Source: Terriglobia bacterium (GTDB taxonomy: Bacteria > Acidobacteriota > Thermoanaerobaculia > Thermoanaerobaculales > Thermoanaerobaculaceae). Taken from it: 51,375 nt of DNA. The first letter of the stretch is position 1. The number at the start of each line of letters is the position of its first letter. Location of the stretch: positions 1 to 51,375 of the forward strand of contig JAIQFQ010000027.1 in assembly GCA_020073245.1 (NCBI GenBank). Direction: 5' to 3'. Under the pieces are notes generated by a model. That model ran no database searches. It saw only the letters and a list, made by a program, of their open reading frames with translations, and was not told where the DNA came from. This document shows positions 34,793-43,292 of the stretch, piece by piece. Position numbers and translations under genes: made by a program.

Positions 34793-35917
34793 ATGGTCCG
34801 ACGGGTCTTCGTTCTTGTTGCGCTTGTCTCGCTGAGTTCGCTGCCGGTCCTGGCGCAAGGCCAAGGCCCTGGAACGCAAGGAGGAACCTGGCGGTTCGCC
34901 GTCTCCGGCGATTCACGGAACTGCGGGGACGTGGTGATGCCGGCCATTGCCGCGGGAGCGCTCGCGAATCAGGTCGCGTTCTACTGGCACCTGGGCGATC
35001 TGAGGAAGATGTACGACTTCGACGAGGACATGCAGCACGAGACGGAGTATCGCGCCAGGGCCATGAGCATCTTCGAATATCATGCCGGCGCCTGGGACGA
35101 TTTCATAGCAAACCAGATCGCGCCGTTCGGGTCGACACCGTTTGTCGTCAGCATCGGCAACCACGAGTTGATCCCGCCGAAGACCCGTGACGAGTTCATC
35201 GCGCAGTTTGGAGACTGGCTCGGGTCCCCCACCCTGAAGGCGCAACGCCTGGCCGACAACCCGCAGGACCACAGGCTCAAGACCTACTTTCACTGGCTGG
35301 AGCGCGGTGTGGACTTCATCTCCCTGGACAACGCATCCGGCGATCAATTCGACACGCCGCAGCTCAAGTGGTTCAAAGGGGTCCTGGAACGCGACCTCGA
35401 GAATCCGGCCGTCAGGACGCTCGTCGTCGGCATGCACCGTGCGCTGCCAGAGAGCATCTCGTTCGGTCACGGCATGAACGAGTCGGCACAGGGGACCGAG
35501 AGCGGCCGCAGCGTTTACGGCGCCCTGCTCCGCGCTCGAAGCGATGGCCACAAGAACGTCTACGTTCTCGCCAGCCACTCGCACACCTACATCGACGGGA
35601 TTTTCAACACCGAGTACTGGCGGAGTCACGGCGGCGTGCTCCCCGGTTGGATCGTCGGCACAGCGGGCGCGGTCCGATACCCGCTGCCCTCCGACACGAA
35701 GGACGCACGCGCGGCGGAGACGAACGTTTACGGGTACATGCTCGGGACCGTCGCGAACGACGGCACGGTCAGCTTCGAGTTCCGGCGGGTGGCCGAGACG
35801 GATGTGCCTGGGTACGTATTGGAGAGGTTCACGCCGGAGTTCGTGCACTGGTGCTTCGAGAAGAACACCGGGGCCCCCGCCACGCAAGCGATGGGCACCT
35901 CGACGGCCGCGCCGTAA
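34793..35917 (+). CDS. Secreted calcineurin-like metallophosphoesterase
   Basis: 374 residues. The signal peptide is MVRRVFVLVALVSLSSLPVLA. The metallophosphoesterase motifs appear in order: SGDSRNCGD (D-x-R variant of D-x-H), WHLGDLRK (GDL in place of GDxxD), SIGNHE (GNHE, metal and catalytic His), GMHRALPES (H of the fourth block) and ASHSHTYIDG (the GHxH-like metal pair). The N-terminal blocks are atypical because the usual His is Arg and the second Asp is missing, so activity or metal content may differ. It would act on a phosphoester outside the cytoplasm. ATG at 34793 follows AGGGGAGGG. It is divergent from the preceding gene and convergent with the phosphatase gene. Confidence 0.82.
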   Translation: MVRRVFVLVALVSLSSLPVLAQGQGPGTQGGTWRFAVSGDSRNCGDVVMPAIAAGALANQVAFYWHLGDLRKMYDFDEDMQHETEYRARAMSIFEYHAGAWDDFIANQIAPFGSTPFVVSIGNHELIPPKTRDEFIAQFGDWLGSPTLKAQRLADNPQDHRLKTYFHWLERGVDFISLDNASGDQFDTPQLKWFKGVLERDLENPAVRTLVVGMHRALPESISFGHGMNESAQGTESGRSVYGALLRARSDGHKNVYVLASHSHTYIDGIFNTEYWRSHGGVLPGWIVGTAGAVRYPLPSDTKDARAAETNVYGYMLGTVANDGTVSFEFRRVAETDVPGYVLERFTPEFVHWCFEKNTGAPATQAMGTSTAAP

Positions 35918-35981
35918 CCGGGGCAGCATCCGCGGGCAACCCGCACCACGCCGACAACGGCGGCCCGTTGAGCTCGCCGGT

Positions 35982-36962
35982 CTAGGCGGTCCTGCGGATC
36001 GCCATTACCGTGAGGTCGTCGCGCTTCGGGGCCCCGGCGAGGTGAGCGGCGAGGTCCTCGAGGCAGGTGCCGTCGACGTCGCGGGGCGCGAGACCACGCG
36101 CGCGTGCGAGCGTCCGCGCGAGTCGCTGGGCCCCGTACTCGGTGTCGCCTCGGTCCCGTGCCTCGGTAAGACCGTCGGTGTAGAGCACCAGCGTGTCGCC
36201 GTGCACGAGGGTCAGCGTTCTCGACGCGTAGCTGCTGCTGTAGAACGTGCCAACGGGAAGACCGGTCGGGTCGACCGTCTTCACGCCTTCGCTCGACACG
36301 ACGAACGGCGGGCAGTGTCCGGCGTTGCAGATCTCGACGTGACCGTCGGAGGTCGCGCGGCCGCACACCAGCGTTGCGAAGAACGGTGATAGCGTGCTCT
36401 CGCGGAAAGCCCGGTTGGCGCGCTCGACCAGTTCCGAGACCGTGGAGTCTCCTGCGGCCAGCGCCCTGAAGGTGGCATGCAGGTGGGACATCAGGATCGC
36501 TGCCGCCACTCCTTTGCCGGAGACGTCGCCAAACATGAAGAACAGTCCGCCATCGTCCTTCCGGACGACGTCGCACCAATCCCCGCTCACGGGCCCGGCC
36601 GGCTCCCAGTGGAAGTGGAGCTCCCACCCCTGGGCCGACAGGTCGGGGGGCGGCAAGAGGCCCCGCTGGATCCGGGCGGCAGTCTGGAGGTCATGCTCGA
36701 GCTCGCGCTGCTCCCTCTCGGTCAGGTGATCCAGACAGAAGCGAAGGAGGGGGTCTACGAGGAGGCGCTCCGGTTCGATCGGATCGTGGCAGAACTCGCA
36801 CAGGCCATACGTGCCGGCGTTCACGCGCTCGAGAGCGGCGTCAACCTCTTGGAGCAAACGCCCGAGATCGGGGGCGGCGGGAGCTTCCTCGAGTGCGGTT
36901 TCCAGTCGCTCGCGCCGTTCCCTGAGCTGCCGGGCCAGCAGTTCGTTCGTCACTGTCGCCAT
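35982..36962 (-). CDS. PP2C/SpoIIE-type serine phosphatase with N-terminal DksA-like zinc finger
   Basis: 326 residues. Residues 1-50 are a charged coiled coil. Residues 52-80 form a DksA/TraR-type zinc finger with Cys55, Cys58, Cys76 and His79 (YGLCEFC then RFCLDH); the last ligand is His instead of Cys. A linker helix (LEHDLQTAARIQRGLLPP) is typical of RsbU-like proteins. The C-terminal ~220 residues are a SpoIIE/PP2C domain with the metal-binding acidic residues in GDWCDVV, FGDVSGKG, YTDGLTEARD and DDLTVMA. It likely dephosphorylates an anti-sigma antagonist, but no partner-switch genes are nearby. ATG at 36962 has GGAGGT 5 nt upstream. Confidence 0.9.
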   Translation of the reverse strand: MATVTNELLARQLRERRERLETALEEAPAAPDLGRLLQEVDAALERVNAGTYGLCEFCHDPIEPERLLVDPLLRFCLDHLTEREQRELEHDLQTAARIQRGLLPPPDLSAQGWELHFHWEPAGPVSGDWCDVVRKDDGGLFFMFGDVSGKGVAAAILMSHLHATFRALAAGDSTVSELVERANRAFRESTLSPFFATLVCGRATSDGHVEICNAGHCPPFVVSSEGVKTVDPTGLPVGTFYSSSYASRTLTLVHGDTLVLYTDGLTEARDRGDTEYGAQRLARTLARARGLAPRDVDGTCLEDLAAHLAGAPKRDDLTVMAIRRTA

Positions 36963-37109
36963 GGCCCACCTCCGAATACAAACTACCCTATCTCGTACGA
37001 TTCGCGACTGGGATTGTTTCGCTGTTCCCACCTTGACCAGGACGGGCATGAAAAGCGCGCCGCCCGACGGAAGTGCAACCGTGAGGAGAACGGAGAAGAC
37101 CTGTCGGCG

Positions 37110-37427
37110 TCACCGCGACGGGCAGGTTTGAAGACGCCAGTGAAAATCCTCGCCGTCGCCCAACTCGATGTACCGTCGCTCGACCAGGCGTCCGAGGTCG
37201 TCCTTGGCTTCGAGCACGTGGCGTCCAACCCCAACGTTGTCAACGGTCCGGATCTGGCTCGGCTCGACGGAGGTCGCCTCCCATCCGTCGACGGAGACCG
37301 TCACGGTGCAGGTGCTCTCGTTGAGGACGACCACGTTGCTCTGCCCGCGTAACTCGTGCTGCTGGCACCCTATGCCGAGCATCAGCACGGGCAGCGCAGC
37401 GAGGGAGAGACGCGGGCTCAACTTCAT
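37110..37427 (-). CDS. Small lipoprotein of unknown function
   Basis: 105 residues. The signal peptide ends in a lipobox (LPVLMLGIGC). The mature ~85 residues contain VVVLNESTCTVTVSVDGWEAT and VGRHVLEAKDDLGRLVERRYI, a small beta-sandwich-like pattern with a Cys pair (CTV near the middle, QTCPSR at the end) that could form a disulfide. No family recognised. A promoter-like sequence places the transcription start at or next to the ATG at 37427, and no ribosome binding site is present, so the mRNA may be leaderless. It is 147 bp upstream of the phosphatase gene on the same strand. Confidence 0.7.
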   Translation of the reverse strand: MKLSPRLSLAALPVLMLGIGCQQHELRGQSNVVVLNESTCTVTVSVDGWEATSVEPSQIRTVDNVGVGRHVLEAKDDLGRLVERRYIELGDGEDFHWRLQTCPSR

Positions 37428-37433
37428 GTCATC

Positions 37434-37462
37434 AATCTAGGGCATGGGACGGGGATTTGCAA
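37434..37462 (-). promoter_or_regulatory. Candidate promoter directly before the small lipoprotein gene
   Basis: On the minus strand TTGCAA (37462-37457), a 17-bp spacer and TAGATT (37439-37434). The -10 box ends 7 bp from the A of the start codon. The remainder of the 290-bp gap to 37717 shows no gene. Confidence 0.4.
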
Positions 37463-37717
37463 CACCCCCTGGGCCGCCGTCATACGTGCTGAGACATTCC
37501 AATGGGCTCCGCGGTCCGCGAACCACGATTCGGCCACGACGCTACCGCCACAACGTCGTTCCGTCGAACGACCGTCCGGACCAACACCTGGCCGCACCAC
37601 GCTCCGTTTCTCCCGGTTGAGAATACGTCCGGCCGACACCATGGCCGCGGTGCGCTGAGTCACAAACGAGCCGGCGAACCCCGAACCGCGCGCTACGGGG
37701 AGAATGGCTGCCATCTC

Positions 37718-38224
37718 TCACCCCGAAAACTCGAAAAGCTCGGCGGTGACCGAGCCGTCCACCACCCGCAGCAGGGCAACCGACAAGGGGTGGTGGAGGC
37801 GGCGGGGGCCGGCGCTTCCCGGATTCACGTAGAGCACGCCCCCCCTATCCTCGATGCCCGCATGGTGGGTGTGCCCGCTCACCACGGCCGCCATCCCTGC
37901 CGCCGCGGGATCGAGGTCCAGCCGTTCGAGGTCGTGCAGCACGTACAAGCGCACACCACCGACCTCGACCACCCTGCTGTCGGGAAACTCGGAGGCCCAT
38001 GGCTGCACGTCCACGTTGCCGCGCACGGCCACGACGGGCGCGATCGATTCCAGCCCCTGGAGAACCTCGAGGCTCCCCACATCGCCCGCGTGCACGATTA
38101 GGTCGGAGCCCGCCAGCGCATCGCGCGCTTGTGGCCGGAGCAGGCCGTGCGTGTCGGCGATCAACCCGACCCTGCAGGAATCACCAGCCTCGGCAGCGCG
38201 CGACGGGGGGTTCACGAGGAGCAT
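37718..38224 (-). CDS. YfcE/MJ0936-type phosphodiesterase
   Basis: 168 residues. The calcineurin-like fold motifs are complete: GLIADTHG (D-x-H), VHAGDVGS (GDxx), VRGNVD (GNxD, the family variant of GNHD), VVSGHTHHAG (GHTH) and a terminal NPGSAGPRR. This is the standard order for the short cytoplasmic YfcE family of metal-dependent phosphodiesterases. The N-terminal ~16 residues before CRVGLIADTHG are not part of the domain; ATG 38224 was chosen because it lies 5 bp after the doxX stop. An alternative GTG is at 38215. It is probably cotranscribed with doxX. Confidence 0.88.
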   Translation of the reverse strand: MLLVNPPSRAAEAGDSCRVGLIADTHGLLRPQARDALAGSDLIVHAGDVGSLEVLQGLESIAPVVAVRGNVDVQPWASEFPDSRVVEVGGVRLYVLHDLERLDLDPAAAGMAAVVSGHTHHAGIEDRGGVLYVNPGSAGPRRLHHPLSVALLRVVDGSVTAELFEFSG

Positions 38225-38229
38225 CCCGA

Positions 38230-38682
38230 TCAGCGCTGCCGGGCGGCGAGTAGCCGGTCGAGCGAGAGGGCACCGCTGCCGCGGACCACGAGCGCGGCTG
38301 CGATCGCAACGGTCAGAAGATGAAGCTCGAACCCCTCGCCGGCCTGCCGCCCGCTCCAGTTCATGAAGAACCCGTTGGCCACATGGTGCCCGACGAAGGC
38401 GGCGACCACCATCTCGACACCGATTCCGAACGCCGCGACGCGACCCAGCAGCCCTACGATCAAGCCGAGCGCGCCTGCAGACTCCGCCGTGATGGCGAGA
38501 GCCGCGAAGATCGCCGGGATGTGCTGCTGGCCTGTCATCCACCCCCAGGTCCCGGCCAGCCCGTACCCTCCGAACCACCCCAGGACCTTCTGCGCACCGT
38601 GGGGGAACATCATGACCCCCAGTGCGAGACGCAGCACCAGTGAGACGGCGTCGTTCTCCGTTCGAAGGAGCCTCTCGAACAT
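38230..38682 (-). CDS. DoxX family membrane protein
   Basis: 150 residues with four transmembrane helices. Diagnostic features are LVLRLALGVMMFPHGAQKVLGWFGGYG at the N-terminus, a glycine-rich AITAESAGALGLIVGLLGR in the middle, and FFMNWSGRQAGEGFELHLL before the last helix. DoxX-type proteins are linked to quinone- or thiol-related redox functions in various bacteria, but the exact role here is unknown. ATG at 38682 has GGAGGAAGG 5 nt upstream. It lies 5 bp before the YfcE-type gene. Confidence 0.9.
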   Translation of the reverse strand: MFERLLRTENDAVSLVLRLALGVMMFPHGAQKVLGWFGGYGLAGTWGWMTGQQHIPAIFAALAITAESAGALGLIVGLLGRVAAFGIGVEMVVAAFVGHHVANGFFMNWSGRQAGEGFELHLLTVAIAAALVVRGSGALSLDRLLAARQR

Positions 38683-38822
38683 GCCCTTCCTCCTCGCCGG
38701 CCGTGGCACCGGCGTTCAGGCACCGGCGCCGCAGAATCCGACCCGGCCGCCCTATTGTGGCCTGGCGCTACCACCGAGAATCCCGTTCAGTAGGTGTTCA
38801 TTCCTCAGACCAGGCCCGCCGC

Positions 38823-40046
38823 TCAACCCGCTTTTGCCGGCGCACCGGAGGGCCGGGCGCCCAGCCACCGAGCAAGCCCGAGGCACGCCACTGCAAGCAC
38901 CACGCCGACGCCGCCCACCCCGCTCCAAAGCACGCCCGGACCGAGCCCTTCATAGACGGCCGTCCCAACCGTCGGGGCCAGGACGAACGAGACCCCGAAC
39001 GCCAGGGAGTACGCCCCCATGTAGCGCCCGCTCGAGACGGCCGGAGCCCGCCTTGACGCGACCGAGTTGGTCAATGGCACCGAGAGCATTTCGCCGGCGG
39101 TCCATACCACCACGGTGAGTGCCGCGAACGCCCAACTGGTTCCGAGCGGCAGCAGCGCGAACCCGGTACACACGAGCAGGCAGCCCAGGCCGGCCAGCGC
39201 CATGTGGTCGCGCCCCTCGAGCGCGCGCAGCAGGATCATCTCCACGGCGACGATGATGACGGTGTTGATCGCGAGCAGAAAGCCGATCGCGTCCTCCGCA
39301 AGGCGGTAGTGCTGGCGGAAGTAGAGGGGCATCGTGCTCGAGATCTGGAAGAAGACCGTCCCGAGGACCACCATCACGGCGAGGAACGCGATGTACGGGC
39401 GGTCTCGCCACGGCGAGGCCGCCTTGGCCCCGGCACCGGCGGCGAGCGGCCGGGGTCCCCCGCTCCAGCCGATCGCCAGCGTCAGCACGCCGGCGGCCAG
39501 CCAGCACGTTGTTGCGTCCACCACGAAGAGCAGCCCGTAGTGACGCACGGCCAGGATCCCGCCCACGGCCGGCCCCACGGTCATGCCGAGGTTGGCCGCC
39601 AGGCGTACGAGCGCGAGCGACCGGGTTCGCACCGTCGGGTCGCTCCAGCGCGTGACGGCCGTGAACATCGCGGGCCTGAAGCACTCCTGGACGACGCTCA
39701 GGCCGAGCACCGCGAGCGACACGCCGAGGCGTCCGTTGAGCCGGCTGAGGACGGTGAAGCCGATCCCGGTCCCGGTCAGGCTCGCCACCTGCACGCGCAG
39801 CGGCCCCACCCGGTCCGAGAGCGCGCCCCCCAGCCACGACCCCACGATCGCCCCGACGCCGTACAGGCTCAAGACCCGACCGGCCTCGAGGATCGAGAAC
39901 GAGAGCTTGGTCGTGAGGTACAGGCTCAGGAACGGCAGCACCATCGTGCCGCTCCGGTTCACGACCGCCGCCAGAGCGAGGATCCAGGCCTGGCGGGGGA
40001 GGCCGGCGAACGCCGCGCGGTAGGCGCCTGCGACGCGCCTCAGCAC
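38823..40046 (-). CDS. Major facilitator superfamily permease
   Basis: 407 residues with twelve predicted transmembrane helices. The MFS loop 2-3 motif appears as GGALSDRVGPLRVQ, and the helix-4/5 segment LVRLAANLGMTVGPAVGGIL is typical of drug:proton antiporter-1 and related efflux families. The second half has LFGVSF-type helices and SGRYMGAYSLAFGVSF. The substrate is unknown. The start is GTG at 40046 with GGGGAGG 4 nt upstream. It lies 13 bp after the M20 amidohydrolase gene and is probably translated from the same mRNA, so it could export or import a substrate or product of that enzyme. Confidence 0.9.
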   Translation of the reverse strand: MLRRVAGAYRAAFAGLPRQAWILALAAVVNRSGTMVLPFLSLYLTTKLSFSILEAGRVLSLYGVGAIVGSWLGGALSDRVGPLRVQVASLTGTGIGFTVLSRLNGRLGVSLAVLGLSVVQECFRPAMFTAVTRWSDPTVRTRSLALVRLAANLGMTVGPAVGGILAVRHYGLLFVVDATTCWLAAGVLTLAIGWSGGPRPLAAGAGAKAASPWRDRPYIAFLAVMVVLGTVFFQISSTMPLYFRQHYRLAEDAIGFLLAINTVIIVAVEMILLRALEGRDHMALAGLGCLLVCTGFALLPLGTSWAFAALTVVVWTAGEMLSVPLTNSVASRRAPAVSSGRYMGAYSLAFGVSFVLAPTVGTAVYEGLGPGVLWSGVGGVGVVLAVACLGLARWLGARPSGAPAKAG

Positions 40047-40059
40047 GGGCCTCCCCTGG

Positions 40060-41418
40060 TCACGAACCGGAAGGCGACGCCAGGAGATCGAGCACCGCGG
40101 CGCTCATCGCGGTGACGCCCGTGACGATCGTGGGCTCCGCCACGGGCGCGTAACGGCTCGAGTGGAGCGTCGGCAGCTCCACGCCGGTGCGCCGGCTCTC
40201 CGCCAGACTCGCCGGCGACGAAGTCCCTACCCGGAACATGCAGATCGGGATGCGTGGCTCGACCAGGCCGTACGCCGCGAAGTCCTCCCCGATCATTTCG
40301 GGCTTCAGAGCGACGACGTTCCCGGCCCCGAGCCAGCCGCGCCAGACCGCCGAGAGACGCCTGGTCAGCGCCGGGTCGTTGTAGAGCGCGGGGGTGAACC
40401 CCTCCACGACCTCGACCGTCGGCATGCGGTCGGCGGGCACGTCCGCTGCCGCTGCCACGCCCCGCGCGATGCGCTCGATCTCGGCCAGGATCAGTCGCCT
40501 CGCCTCGGGCGCATAGGAGCGCACCGTGAGCTGGAGGCGGACCTCGTCCGGAATGATGTTGGAGGCCGCACCACCGTGGATCGAGCCCACCGTGACGACG
40601 GCCGGCTCGGTCGGGTCCATGCGCCGGCTCACAATCGTCTGGATCGCCATCACGAACTGCGCGGCCATCACCACGGGGTCGCGCGTCACGTGCGGCCGCG
40701 CCCCGTGCCCGCCGACGCCCCGCATCGTCACGTCCACCGAGTCCACGTTCGCGAACGCGTATCCCTCCACCGCGCCGACCGCGCCGACGGGGAGCGCCGG
40801 CGTGACGTGCAGCGCGAGGCACACGTCCGGCCGCGGGAAGCGCGTGAACAGGCCCGCATCGAGCATCCCCTTCGCGCCAAGGCCGCGCTCCTCCGCGGGC
40901 TGCCCGATCATGACGAGGGTGCCGTGCCAGCGCTCTCGCAACCCCGCCAGGACCCGCGCGGTGCCGATGAAGATCGACATGTGGGCGTCGTGGCCGCACG
41001 CGTGCATGACGCCGACCTCTCGGCCCTGCTCATCCCTGGCTTTCACCGTGCTCGCAAAAGGCAGCCCGGTCGCCTCCGTAACGGGCAGTGCATCCATGTC
41101 CGTCCGCACGAGAACCGTCGGGCCGGGGCCGTTGCGCAGCACGGCTACCACGCCATACCCGCCGACGTGCTCCGTGACCGCGAAGCCGCGGCCGCTCAGC
41201 TCCAGGGCGATCCTCGCCGAAGTCTTCTCCTCGCGGAGCGAAAGCTCCGGCGCGGCGTGGAGCTGCACGTAGAGGTGCTGGAGGTCGGTGAGCTCTCTGG
41301 CGACCAGCGAAGACACGGCCCGGTCCGGCGTGGTTCCCGGCGGCGCGGCGAGCGCCGCCGCTGCCGCGATCAGGACCGCAGTCAAAACGCACAGGATCGA
41401 CATCGGTTGTCTGGCCAT
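40060..41418 (-). CDS. Exported M20-family amidohydrolase (N-acyl amino acid hydrolase type)
   Basis: 452 residues. An N-terminal signal (MSILCVLTAVLIAAAAALA, after five residues) precedes the peptidase domain. Metal ligands and catalytic residues are in VMHACGHDAHM and PAEERGLGAKGM, with a third ligand in LALHVTP. The dimerisation domain (GVGGHGARPHVTRDPV, GGAASNIIPDEVRL) and the last ligand region (MIGEDFAAYG) follow. This architecture matches the HipO/AbgB amidohydrolase branch, which removes acyl groups from amino acids or cleaves N-acyl conjugates. The signal peptide is unusual for that branch. ATG 41418 lacks a good binding site; Met at 41403 is possible. It is divergent from the phenylalanine hydroxylase gene. 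Confidence 0.9.
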   Translation of the reverse strand: MARQPMSILCVLTAVLIAAAAALAAPPGTTPDRAVSSLVARELTDLQHLYVQLHAAPELSLREEKTSARIALELSGRGFAVTEHVGGYGVVAVLRNGPGPTVLVRTDMDALPVTEATGLPFASTVKARDEQGREVGVMHACGHDAHMSIFIGTARVLAGLRERWHGTLVMIGQPAEERGLGAKGMLDAGLFTRFPRPDVCLALHVTPALPVGAVGAVEGYAFANVDSVDVTMRGVGGHGARPHVTRDPVVMAAQFVMAIQTIVSRRMDPTEPAVVTVGSIHGGAASNIIPDEVRLQLTVRSYAPEARRLILAEIERIARGVAAAADVPADRMPTVEVVEGFTPALYNDPALTRRLSAVWRGWLGAGNVVALKPEMIGEDFAAYGLVEPRIPICMFRVGTSSPASLAESRRTGVELPTLHSSRYAPVAEPTIVTGVTAMSAAVLDLLASPSGS

Positions 41419-41511
41419 TGCGGCCGGGAGCGTAGCACAGGCACCGAAATTTCCGCGCCGTTGTGCAGGTTGTGCGTGGCGTACGGGCCACGCAAGGGAG
41501 GGATGCCACCA

Positions 41512-43272
41512 ATGGCGAGCTCACCCATCGAGAGCGTTTTCCAGATCGAGCAGATCGCGCGCCTGCCGAACCACCTCAAACAGCACATCGTCGACCAGCA
41601 CTACAACCGCTATACCCCGGCGGATCACGCGGTGTGGCGTTACATCATGCATCAGGCGCTCGACTTCCACTCCAGGCACGCACACGCGGCGTACGTGGAG
41701 GGCCTCCGCAAGACCGGGATCGGCATCGAGCGCATCCCCCGCATCGAGGAGATGAACGAGATCCTGGGACGCATCGGATGGGGCGCGGCGCCGGTGGACG
41801 GGTTCATCCCCCCCGCGGCGTTCATGGAGTTCCAGGCCCACCGCGTCCTGGTTATCGCCGCCGACATCCGGCAGATCAACCACATGGAATACACCCCGGC
41901 GCCCGACATCATCCACGAGGCAGCCGGGCATGCCCCGATCATCGCGGACGAGGAGTACGCCGAGTACCTGCGGCGCATCGGTGAGGTAGGGGCCAAGGCG
42001 CTCTCCTCCCGCCAGGACTTCGAGCTCTACGAGGCGATCCGTCACCTCTCGATCCTCAAGGAGGCCCCCGACACGGCGGCGGAGGAAATCGCCGCTGCCG
42101 AGAAGGACGTCGCGGACAGGCAGGCCAGCCTGGGCGAACCCTCCGAGATGGGGCTGCTCTCGCGCCTGCACTGGTGGACCGTGGAGTACGGCCTGATCGG
42201 CGACGTGAACGACCCCAAGCTCTACGGCGCCGGGCTGCTCTCCTCCATCGGCGAGGCGGCCCACTGCCTCACGCCCGAGGTCAAGAAGCTTCCGTACACG
42301 GTGGAGGCCAGCAACGTCGCGTTCGACATCACCACCTTCCAGCCGCAGCTCTTCGTCACGCCCTCCTTCGCGCACCTGAACGACGTCCTCGACCAGTTCG
42401 CGGGAACGATGGCGTTCCGCCAGGGAGGCCTCGCGGGCCTCCGCAAGGCCCAGAGTTCGGCCAACGTGGCCACCTTCGAGTACACCTCGGGCCTGCAGGT
42501 CTCCGGCGTCATCGCCGAGGTGGTAGAGGACGGGGCAGGGAGCCCGGCCTACGTCAGGACCTCGGGACCCACGGCCCTGGCCGTCGGAGGGGCGGAGCTT
42601 CCAGGCAACGGCAAGGAGACCCACGGCGACGGCTTCGGCTCCCCGGTGGGCCGTCTGCGCGGGCAGACTCGACCGCTGGAGCTTTTCGACGACATCGGCC
42701 TGAGGAGTCTCGGGCTGGAGACAGACACGCAGGCCGAGCTCGAGTTCGAGAGCGGCGTCAGGGTTTCCGGGCGCCTCGAACGGATCACTCGCAGGAACGG
42801 GAAGGTCGTGCTGCTTTCCTTTTCGGGTTGCCGCGTCATCCTCAAAGACCGGGTTCTCTTCGAGCCGGGGTGGGGAAGCTACGACATGGCCGTGGGCGGA
42901 CGCATCGTCTCGGTCTTCCACGGCGCGGCGGATCAGGACGCCTACGAGCAGACGAGCTTCGTGCCCAAGGAGCGGACGATCAAGGTAAAGGTCGACGATG
43001 GGGCGCGCCGCCTCCACGGCCTCTACCGGGCGGTGCGGGAGATCCGCGAGGGCGGCAAGGGGTACGACAGGCTCCCCACGATCTACCGCCAGCTTCGCGC
43101 CGACCACCCCGAAGATTGGCTCCTAGCGCTCGAGATTCTCGAGGTCCTCAAGGGGCGCGGCCTGCGAGCCGGCCTGCAGCGGGAGATCCACGGCTTCCTC
43201 GAAGAGCGCGCCGCCGCGGAGCCCGGCCTGGCAAAACTGATCGCCAACGGCCTCCGTCTGCTGCCGAACTGA
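41512..43272 (+). CDS. Long-form aromatic amino acid hydroxylase (phenylalanine 4-monooxygenase)
   Basis: 586 residues, like the long form of Bacillus cereus and Bacteroidetes and twice the proteobacterial PhhA. The catalytic domain occupies about residues 1-340 with iron ligands His135 and His140 in PDIIHEAAGHAP and a Glu in WWTVEYGLIGD. The remaining ~240 residues form the C-terminal extension seen in the long forms, including GVRVSGRLERITRRNGKVVLLSFSG and a helical end. It uses a tetrahydropterin and oxygen to convert phenylalanine to tyrosine. ATG at 41512 was chosen because AGGGAGG lies 9 nt upstream; the ATG at 41503 is too close to it. It is convergent with the short-chain dehydrogenase/PTPS pair. 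Confidence 0.93.
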   Translation: MASSPIESVFQIEQIARLPNHLKQHIVDQHYNRYTPADHAVWRYIMHQALDFHSRHAHAAYVEGLRKTGIGIERIPRIEEMNEILGRIGWGAAPVDGFIPPAAFMEFQAHRVLVIAADIRQINHMEYTPAPDIIHEAAGHAPIIADEEYAEYLRRIGEVGAKALSSRQDFELYEAIRHLSILKEAPDTAAEEIAAAEKDVADRQASLGEPSEMGLLSRLHWWTVEYGLIGDVNDPKLYGAGLLSSIGEAAHCLTPEVKKLPYTVEASNVAFDITTFQPQLFVTPSFAHLNDVLDQFAGTMAFRQGGLAGLRKAQSSANVATFEYTSGLQVSGVIAEVVEDGAGSPAYVRTSGPTALAVGGAELPGNGKETHGDGFGSPVGRLRGQTRPLELFDDIGLRSLGLETDTQAELEFESGVRVSGRLERITRRNGKVVLLSFSGCRVILKDRVLFEPGWGSYDMAVGGRIVSVFHGAADQDAYEQTSFVPKERTIKVKVDDGARRLHGLYRAVREIREGGKGYDRLPTIYRQLRADHPEDWLLALEILEVLKGRGLRAGLQREIHGFLEERAAAEPGLAKLIANGLRLLPN

Positions 43273-43292
43273 CCTGCGAAGTTCTGCCGGCC

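Noticed and set aside
40162..41511. Long N-terminal extension of the phenylalanine hydroxylase frame
   Set aside because: It is antisense to the M20 amidohydrolase, has Arg/His-rich composition and no motif; AGGGAGG directs the start at 41512.
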